DNA from: Actinomycetes bacterium
GTDB lineage: Bacteria; Actinomycetota; Acidimicrobiia; Acidimicrobiales; RAAP-2
DNA length: 18,265 nucleotides
Assembly: GCA_021791615.1 (NCBI GenBank)
Contig: JAJYWG010000520.1
Location: 1 to 18,265 of the forward strand
Direction: 5' to 3'
In this document: positions 13,238 to 18,265 of the stretch, piece after piece
How the letters are laid out: every line of letters starts with the position of its first letter
Numbering within the stretch: the stretch's first letter is position 1
Notes under the pieces: generated by a model
The model's input: only the letters and a program-made list of their open reading frames with translations
What the model was told of the DNA's origin: nothing
Database searches by the model: none
Translations under genes and position numbers: made by a program

Positions 13238-14343
13238 GAGGGATTGTCTTCGACGGAGCCCGAGCCCGGGTCACCGACGCACTGGAGGTCCGCGACCCCG
13301 GCCCGAAGGAGGTGCGGGTCCGCATCGCCGCCGCGGGGGTCTGCCATTCGGACCTCTCGGTCGTCGACGGGACGATCCCCTACCCGCCTCCGGTCGTGCT
13401 CGGCCACGAGGGAGCCGGCGAGGTCGAAGCGGTAGGCAGCGAGGTGCGCTCGGTCAAGCCCGGCGACCACGTGGTCATCGCCACCCTGGCGAGCTGCGGC
13501 ACGTGCCGGGCGTGCAGCACCGGGCACCCGACCTGGTGCCGCCGGTCTCTCGGCAACGTGTCGACCCCCTTCACCTTCGAGGGAAAGCCGGCGTACAACT
13601 TCGCAGCCGCGTCGGTCTTCGCCGAGTCGACGGTCGTCCAGGAGGTCCAGGCGGTCCGCATCCCCGCCGACGTGCCGCTCACCTCCGCGTGCCTCATCGG
13701 CTGCGGGGTCCTCACCGGGGTGGGAGCCGTGCTGAACAGGGCCCGGGTGCGCCCGGGGGAGACGGCGGCGGTGTTCGGCGTGGGCGGTGTCGGCTTGAAC
13801 GTGATCCAGGGCCTGCGGATCGCCGGGGCCACGCGGATCATCGGCGTGGACACCGTCGCCGCCAAACAGGAGCTGGCCGTCCGGTTCGGCGCCACCGACT
13901 TCGTCGACGCGTCGGCCGGCGACGCCGCCGAGCAGGTGCGGGCGCTCGTCCCGGCCGACCGGGACCGTGCGTCGGGCGCGCTCAGCCCGACCGGCGGGGT
14001 CACGTGGGCCTTCGACTGCGTCGGCCACCCGGCCGTGCTGCGAAGCGCCCTGGACTCGCTCGACTGGGGTGGGACGGCGGTGGCGATCGGCATCCCGCCG
14101 CGGGGCAGCGAGGTGGCCGTCGACGTGAACGCGCTCGCCTACGTGGACCGGGGGCTCCTCGGGAACCGCTACGGGTCGGCGCGCCCCCACCACGACATCC
14201 CGCTCATGGTCGATCTCTACCTGTCCGGCCGGCTCCTCTTGGACGAGCTGGTGACCCTCACCCGCCCGCTCGCCTCCTTCGGCGAGGTGGTGGACGAGAT
14301 GCACGCCGGGCGGGTGGCCCGCGGCGTCCTCACCTTCGACTGA
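13234..14343 (+). CDS. Zinc-dependent alcohol dehydrogenase (MDR family)
   Basis: A 369-residue medium-chain dehydrogenase. Catalytic zinc ligands are Cys37 (GVCHSD), His58-Glu59 (GHEGAGEVEAVG) and Cys157 (LIGCGVLTG); the structural zinc site is Cys88, Cys91, Cys94 and Cys102. The Rossmann motif FGVGGVGLN is at 181-189 with Asp206 ending the second strand, indicating NAD(H). This is the class-III-like layout seen in actinobacterial AdhD-type enzymes and NDMA-dependent relatives; the substrate is unknown. AGGAG at 13220-13224 lies 9 nt before ATG 13234, which overlaps the synthetase stop, so it belongs to the same operon as the HIP-type genes. It is not part of the known HIP module, and might oxidise a side-chain alcohol or supply an acid to the synthetase; that is speculation. 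Confidence 0.9.
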   Translation: MRGIVFDGARARVTDALEVRDPGPKEVRVRIAAAGVCHSDLSVVDGTIPYPPPVVLGHEGAGEVEAVGSEVRSVKPGDHVVIATLASCGTCRACSTGHPTWCRRSLGNVSTPFTFEGKPAYNFAAASVFAESTVVQEVQAVRIPADVPLTSACLIGCGVLTGVGAVLNRARVRPGETAAVFGVGGVGLNVIQGLRIAGATRIIGVDTVAAKQELAVRFGATDFVDASAGDAAEQVRALVPADRDRASGALSPTGGVTWAFDCVGHPAVLRSALDSLDWGGTAVAIGIPPRGSEVAVDVNALAYVDRGLLGNRYGSARPHHDIPLMVDLYLSGRLLLDELVTLTRPLASFGEVVDEMHAGRVARGVLTFD

Positions 14344-14359
14344 GCACCGGGTGTTGCCC

Positions 14360-14365
14360 TAGGGT
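14360..14365 (+). promoter_or_regulatory. Candidate -10 element for a leaderless nucleotidyltransferase mRNA
   Basis: TAGGGT matches TANNNT and ends exactly 7 nt before ATG 14373, the same geometry as upstream of the antitoxin gene. The 29-bp gap after the alcohol dehydrogenase has only a weak GGTGGGG ribosome-site match. Inference from spacing; no -35 is evident. Confidence 0.3.
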
Positions 14366-14372
14366 GGGGCCG

Positions 14373-15116
14373 ATGAGAGGCATCCTGCTGGCCGGGGGGA
14401 CCGGCTCGCGCCTGCATCCGCTCACCCGGATCACCAACAAGCACCTCCTGCCGATCTACGACCGGCCGATGATCCAGTGGTCGATCGAGGCCGTCGTGAA
14501 GGCCGGGATCACCGAGATCATGCTCGTCACCGGCGGCACCCACGCAGGAGAATTTCTCCGCCTGCTCGGGAGCGGGCACGAGTTCGGGATCGACCGCCTC
14601 TCCTACGCCTACCAGGAGCGCCCAGGCGGCATCGCCGAGGCGCTCGGGCTGGCCGAACGCTTCGCCGACGGCGAACCGGTGCTGGTCATGCTCGCCGACA
14701 ACGTGGTCGGCGGGTCGATCCGCCCCATGGTCGAGGCGTTCGCCGACCGCCCGATCGGTGCCCGCATCCTGCTGTCACCCGTCGAGGAGGTCGAGCACCT
14801 CCGGCACCTGGGCGTGCCCGAGCTGGACGGCTCGGGCAAGGTGGTCCGCATCGTGGAGAAGCCCGAGGTCCCCCCCTCGCACTTCGGGGTGACCGGGATC
14901 TACTGCTACGACCCCGAGGTGTTCGAGGTCATCACGAGGCTCGAGCCCTCGGGCCGCGGCGAGCTCGAGATCACCGACGTGAACAACCACTACGTCGAAC
15001 GCGGCCAGATGGCCTACGACGTGCTGGAGGGGTTCTGGGGCGACGCCGGGGAGTCGATCGAGGCCTACTACGCGGTGAACGACCGGGTCCGGGCCGAAGG
15101 GGCGAACCGGGGCTGA
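14373..15116 (+). CDS. rmlA: Glucose-1-phosphate thymidylyltransferase-type nucleotidyltransferase (short RmlA-like)
   Basis: It would join a sugar-1-phosphate to a nucleotide (dTTP for RmlA), the first step of dTDP-rhamnose and related cell-surface sugars. The 247-residue protein has the pyrophosphorylase motif LAGGTGSRLHPLT (6-18), NKHLLPIYDRPMI (22-34), the metal-binding aspartate in MLADNV (106-111), VEKP (161-164), TGIYCYDPEVF (174-184), GELEITDVN (196-204) and FWGDAG (221-226). It is about 40 residues shorter than classical RmlA, missing the C-terminal extension that forms the allosteric site, so it belongs to the short group and may be regulated differently. Sugar and nucleotide specificity are not certain. 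It follows the catabolic operon by 29 bp with its own possible -10; no other sugar-nucleotide genes are in the window. Confidence 0.85.
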   Translation: MRGILLAGGTGSRLHPLTRITNKHLLPIYDRPMIQWSIEAVVKAGITEIMLVTGGTHAGEFLRLLGSGHEFGIDRLSYAYQERPGGIAEALGLAERFADGEPVLVMLADNVVGGSIRPMVEAFADRPIGARILLSPVEEVEHLRHLGVPELDGSGKVVRIVEKPEVPPSHFGVTGIYCYDPEVFEVITRLEPSGRGELEITDVNNHYVERGQMAYDVLEGFWGDAGESIEAYYAVNDRVRAEGANRG

Positions 15117-15181
15117 GGGCTCCGGGGGGCCCGGCCGTCCGGTTGGACCGGTTGGTCCGAGCGAGCCGGAGCCGGACCGGG
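15117..15181. terminator. Structured gap between converging rmlA and pspA, possible two-way terminator
   Basis: GGCTCCGG at 15118-15125 pairs with CCGGAGCC at 15166-15173, and inner repeats of GGTTGGACC/GGTCC type can fold within. The stem is G/C-only and reads the same on both strands, as suits the end of two converging genes, but no T-run follows on either strand, so it is not a standard intrinsic terminator. Confidence 0.4.
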
Positions 15182-15934
15182 TCAGGACGCCCCGCTGTCC
15201 CCCCCGCCTGCAGCCAGGGCGTCGGGCGCCGAGGCGCCGGTGCCGAGCTGGGCCTTGAGAGCGGCCAGCTCGTCGTCCACCTGGGACTGCTGGCCGACCT
15301 GGTCGAGCTCCTTTTGGATGTCGTCGCCGCCGCCGCCCACGTCCTCGAGGACACCTGACTGGAGCAGCTCGTCGAGCGCACCGGAGCGGGCCTGCATGTT
15401 GGCGATCTTGTCCTGGGCCCTCTGGAGCGCGGCGCCCGAGTCCCCGATGGTGGACGAGATCCCCGCCACGCTCTCGTCGACCGACGCCGACGCCTTGGCG
15501 GCGGTGTACTGGGCCTTCATCGTCTCCTTCTGCGTGCGGAAGGAGTTCACCCGGTTCTGCAGGGCGGTGAGGGTCGCGGTCAGCTTGTCCTCTTGGTCCG
15601 CGAGCTGCTGGTGCTGGGGCTCCATGGCGTCGATCTGCTGCTGCGCGGCCGCCTTGCGCGAGAGGGCCTCTTTGGCCAGGTCCTCCCGGTTGGCGGCGAG
15701 CGCCGCCTTGGCCTGGTCCTGGAGGTGGTCCACGGTGTGCTGGAGCTGGGTCTCTTGGAGCTCGAGCTGCTTCTTGGACGCGGCGATGTCCACGAGCGCC
15801 CGGCGCACCTGGGTGATCTGCTCGAGCATCTTCTCGTAGGAGAGATCGAGCATCTCGTTCGGGTTCTCTGCTTTGTCCAGGGCCGTGTTGGCCTTGGCCT
15901 CCATGATCTCGTGCGCTCGTTGGAAGAGCCCCAT
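15182..15934 (-). CDS. pspA: PspA/IM30 family membrane-stress protein
   Basis: A 250-residue, almost wholly helical protein. It opens with GLFQRAHEIMEAKANTALDKAENP, the amphipathic membrane-binding helix and first hairpin of PspA/Vipp1, followed by long coiled coil (about 25-190) with the family string NPNEMLDLSYEKMLEQI, and ends in an acidic, Gly/Ala-rich tail (about 205-250). PspA proteins form ESCRT-III-like assemblies on the inner face of the cell membrane and protect it when it is damaged or leaky. GAGGAGG about 8 nt before ATG 15934 is a strong ribosome site. It lies 49 bp after dxs on the same strand; TACAGT (minus, 15991-15986), overlapping the dxs stop, may be its own -10. No pspB/C or clgR partner is in the window. 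Confidence 0.92.
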   Translation of the reverse strand: MGLFQRAHEIMEAKANTALDKAENPNEMLDLSYEKMLEQITQVRRALVDIAASKKQLELQETQLQHTVDHLQDQAKAALAANREDLAKEALSRKAAAQQQIDAMEPQHQQLADQEDKLTATLTALQNRVNSFRTQKETMKAQYTAAKASASVDESVAGISSTIGDSGAALQRAQDKIANMQARSGALDELLQSGVLEDVGGGGDDIQKELDQVGQQSQVDDELAALKAQLGTGASAPDALAAGGGDSGAS

Positions 15935-15983
15935 GGTCGTGTCCTCCTCGTTGTTCGGAGCGCCGCGCCGGCGCCGGCGACCC

Positions 15984-17909
15984 CTACTGTAGAGAACGGC
16001 TGCGGGCGAGCGCCCGGCGGACCGAGCCGGCGATCCCAGGGCCGTCGAGACCGAGCGCGGCCAGGATGTCGTCCACCTCGCCTTGGGCGATGAACTCGCG
16101 CCCGATGCCCAGCGTGACGACCGGCGGGGCCGGCACCCCGGCGGCTTCGGCGGCCGAGCCGAGCGCGTCGCCGAGGAAGGTCCCCGCACCCCCGACCCGG
16201 ACACCGTCCTCGACGGTCACGACCAGGCGGTGGCGGACTGCGTCGTCGAGCATCGCGGGGTCCGGGGGGCTCACCACCCGCACGTCCCAGACCGTGGCCT
16301 CCACGCCCTCGGCCGCGAGCAGTGCCGCGGCCTCTTCGCAGGCGGACACCAGCTTGCCCACGCCGAGCAGGCACACCGTGCCCTCCCCGGTCCGCACCCG
16401 CCGGGCCTCCAGGCCCAGGCCGACCTGGTCGGGCGCCACGTGGCGAGGCGGGGTCTTGGGGAAGCGGATCGATGCGGGGCCGGGCAGGTCGAGGGCCGTC
16501 GCCAGCATCGCCTCGAGGTCCTCTGCCGACGACGGGGCAAAGACGGTCATCCCCGGGACCGAGAGGGTGAGTGCGAGGTCCATCACGCCATGGTGGCTCG
16601 GGCCGTTGTCCCCGGTGATCCCGGCCCGGTCGAGGGCGAAGACGACCGGCAGGCGGTGGAGACCCACGTCGAGATGGGCCTGGTCGAAGGCCCGGGAGAA
16701 GAACGTCGCGTAGACAGCCACCACCGGGTGCAGGCCCCCCATGGCCATCCCGGCCGCCGCCGTCACCTCGTGCTGCTCGGCGATCCCGACGTCGAAGCAG
16801 CGCTCGGGGAACCGGGCCTGGAAAGGCAGGAGGCCGGTGGGCCCGGGCATGGCCGCGGTGAGCGCCACGACGTCGGGCCGCGCCTCGGCGGCGCGCACCA
16901 GGGCGCGGGTGAATGCCTCGGTGTAGGTCGCGGCCGGCGCTTCGCCGCGGTCCCCGTGAGCCTCGGCCGGCGCCGCCACAGCGCGCCTCGGGGCGCCGAC
17001 GTCGTGGAGGCGCTGGATCTCGTCGTCTTCGGCAGGGCCGTAGCCCCGTCCCTTCTGGGTGAGCACGTGGACGACGATCGGTCCGTCCCACTCGGAGGCG
17101 TGGGTGAAGGCCTGCTCCATCTGGGCGAAGTCGTGGCCGTCGATCGGCCCGGCGTAGCGCACCCCGAGCGCCTCGAAGAAGGTGTGCGGCGACACCACCT
17201 CGCGCAGGGCGCTCGTGAGCCCGTGGACCCCCGAGTAGGCCATGTCGCCCACCCCGGGGATGTCGCGCAGCAGCGATCGGATGCGCTCTCTGGTCTGCAC
17301 GTAGCCCGGGTGCAGGCGTAGGGAGGTCATGCTGCGCGAGAGCTGGGAGACCGTCGGGGCGTAGGAACGGCCGTTGTCGTTCAGGACTACCACCACCCGC
17401 CGGCCCGAGTGCCCGAGGTTGTTGAGCGCCTCGTAGGCCATCCCCCCGGTGAGGGCACCGTCGCCCACGACGGCGACGACCCTGCGGTCGCCGCCCCGGC
17501 CGGCGGCCTCTCCTTCGAGCTCGAAGGCGGTGGCCAGGCCGTGGGCGTAGGAGAGCACGGTCGACGCGTGGCTGTTCTCGATCCAGTCGTGCTCGGACTC
17601 GGCCCGGTTCGGGTAGCCCGACAGGCCGCCGGCTTGGCGGAGCTGGCGGAACCCGTAGCGGCGCCCGGTGACCAGCTTGTGCACGTACGCCTGGTGGCCG
17701 GTGTCCCACAGGATCGCGTCGCGCGGCGAGCGGAACACCCGGTGGAGCGACAAGGTGAGCTCGACGACGCCGAGGTTGGACCCGAGGTGGCCGCCCGTGG
17801 CGGTGACCGTCTCGACGATGAACGCCCGGATCTCGGTCGCGAGCTGGGCCAGCTCGGCGTGGTCGAGCGTTCGCAGGTCGTCGGGGGTCTCGATGCGGGG
17901 GAGGATCAT
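15984..17909 (-). CDS. dxs: 1-deoxy-D-xylulose-5-phosphate synthase (Dxs)
   Basis: Dxs condenses pyruvate with glyceraldehyde 3-phosphate, the thiamine-diphosphate-dependent first and rate-setting step of the MEP isoprenoid pathway in the cytoplasm. The 641-residue protein is full length: GGHLGSNLGVVEL (His41), WDTGHQAYVHKLVTGR (68-83), ENSHASTVLSYAHGLA (111-126, actinobacterial style), the TPP/Mg motif GDGALTGGMAYEALNN (149-164), YAGPIDGHD (252-260), the catalytic Glu378 in GIAEQHEV, DRAGITGDNGPSHHG (427-441) and a C-terminal transketolase domain from about 510. In the DRAG motif Asn435 stands where most relatives have Asp. ATG 17909 is chosen because MILPRIETPDDLRTL begins like other actinobacterial Dxs; a GTG at 17972 would add 21 unlike residues. 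No Shine-Dalgarno site; see the palindrome in the leader. Confidence 0.97.
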   Translation of the reverse strand: MILPRIETPDDLRTLDHAELAQLATEIRAFIVETVTATGGHLGSNLGVVELTLSLHRVFRSPRDAILWDTGHQAYVHKLVTGRRYGFRQLRQAGGLSGYPNRAESEHDWIENSHASTVLSYAHGLATAFELEGEAAGRGGDRRVVAVVGDGALTGGMAYEALNNLGHSGRRVVVVLNDNGRSYAPTVSQLSRSMTSLRLHPGYVQTRERIRSLLRDIPGVGDMAYSGVHGLTSALREVVSPHTFFEALGVRYAGPIDGHDFAQMEQAFTHASEWDGPIVVHVLTQKGRGYGPAEDDEIQRLHDVGAPRRAVAAPAEAHGDRGEAPAATYTEAFTRALVRAAEARPDVVALTAAMPGPTGLLPFQARFPERCFDVGIAEQHEVTAAAGMAMGGLHPVVAVYATFFSRAFDQAHLDVGLHRLPVVFALDRAGITGDNGPSHHGVMDLALTLSVPGMTVFAPSSAEDLEAMLATALDLPGPASIRFPKTPPRHVAPDQVGLGLEARRVRTGEGTVCLLGVGKLVSACEEAAALLAAEGVEATVWDVRVVSPPDPAMLDDAVRHRLVVTVEDGVRVGGAGTFLGDALGSAAEAAGVPAPPVVTLGIGREFIAQGEVDDILAALGLDGPGIAGSVRRALARSRSLQ

Positions 17910-17920
17910 GTCGGTGGGAG

Positions 17921-17935
17921 CCGGCACGGTGCCGG
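17921..17935. promoter_or_regulatory. 15-bp palindrome in the dxs leader
   Basis: CCGGCACGGTGCCGG has two perfect 7-bp arms around one central base and ends 11 bp upstream of the dxs ATG. On the minus strand TAGATT (17949-17944), overlapping the stop of the upstream transporter gene, is a candidate -10, which would put the palindrome just after the transcript start. It could be an operator or an mRNA hairpin covering the start region. Confidence 0.35.
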
Positions 17936-17946
17936 TGACGGCGAAT

Positions 17947-18265
17947 CTACCTCGCCCCGGTCGTGGCGCCACGGCGGGCGCGCCCGGCGAGCGAGGCCGC
18001 CACGACCGCGAGCGCGAGAGCGGCGAGCAGTTGGAGCCCCCGGGACGGTCCCCAGGTGTCCGACACCCAGCCGACCACCGGCGCGCCGGCCACCCAACCC
18101 ACGTACCCCGAAGCGGTGAAGGCCACGACCGCGCTGGTAGCCCGCGTCGCCTGGCGGGTGGCCTGGCTCATGACGAGAGGCCAGAAGAGCGCCGCGCCGG
18201 CGGCGCCGGCCGCGAGCCCCAAGGCGGCCACCACCGCGAGCGGCGACAGGGACTCGACCAGGATG
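17947..18265 (-). CDS. MFS transporter, C-terminal part only (runs off the right edge)
   Basis: The last 105 or so residues of a membrane protein, open from the right edge (first full codon at 18264) to a TAG stop at 17949-17947. Three hydrophobic helices are visible: VVAALGLAAGAAGAALFWPLVMSQ, a segment SAVVAFTASGYVGWVAGAPVVGWVSD, and GLQLLAALALAVVAASLAG, followed by a basic tail RARRGATTGAR. The GYVGWVAGAPVVGWVSDTWGPSRGL string is typical of the second half of major facilitator family transporters, where a helix is followed by G-x-x-x-D-x-x-G-x-R-like loops. Substrate cannot be told. It ends 37 bp before the dxs start on the same strand, so they may share a transcript. Confidence 0.75.
   Translation of the reverse strand, partial: ILVESLSPLAVVAALGLAAGAAGAALFWPLVMSQATRQATRATSAVVAFTASGYVGWVAGAPVVGWVSDTWGPSRGLQLLAALALAVVAASLAGRARRGATTGAR

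Noticed and set aside
16083..17321. A long plus-strand open frame inside dxs
   Set aside because: It lies wholly within the unmistakable minus-strand dxs and has His/Gly/Arg-rich shadow composition.

Overview
The window is high-GC DNA (roughly two thirds G+C, with strong G/C at third codon positions) from what is most likely an actinobacterium. The divergent, fast-evolving flavour and the mix of genes suggest a lineage outside the classic model genera, such as Acidimicrobiia; that placement is inference. Supporting signs are actinobacterial-type Dxs motifs, many 1-4 bp start/stop overlaps, and several genes that lack a Shine-Dalgarno site but carry TANNNT 7-8 nt before the start codon, as in leaderless actinobacterial transcripts.

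Layout. 1-200: a dense run of small stem-loops on the left edge, overlapping a possible minus-strand gene start that runs off the window. 503-1077: a MazEF-type toxin-antitoxin pair with a likely operator. 1078-1460: a gap with a 12-bp tandem repeat. 1461-3109: ftsE-ftsX, the division ABC complex. 3106-6556: a LolD/MacB-type ATPase and a large FtsX-family permease, overlapping ftsX by 4 nt, so four ABC genes sit head to tail. 6673-7653: an HSL-family esterase. 7810-8504: a second-type SSB without the usual acidic tip, plus a coupled 80-residue protein of unknown function. 8494-8979 (minus): msrB, converging on it.

9274-14343 is a tightly coupled catabolic operon: acyl-CoA dehydrogenase (FadE30-like), short-chain dehydrogenase (IpdF-like), acyl-CoA synthetase (FadD3-like) and a zinc alcohol dehydrogenase. 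The first three match the module that mycobacteria and rhodococci use to activate and open the last two rings (C/D) of sterols via the indanedione propionate HIP. 14373-15116: a short RmlA-type nucleotidyltransferase, possibly leaderless. A structured gap separates it from a converging minus-strand block: pspA (membrane stress), dxs (first step of the MEP isoprenoid pathway) and the 3' end of an MFS transporter that leaves the right edge.

The most unusual features are the left-edge stem-loop run, the number of unrelated short tandem repeats within 9.5 kb (12-bp, 9-bp, 7-bp and 36-bp units, mostly at gene ends or between genes), and the compact HIP module with a repeat-derived tail on its dehydrogenase. 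I saw no clear new defence system, CRISPR array, tRNA, rRNA or intact mobile element.
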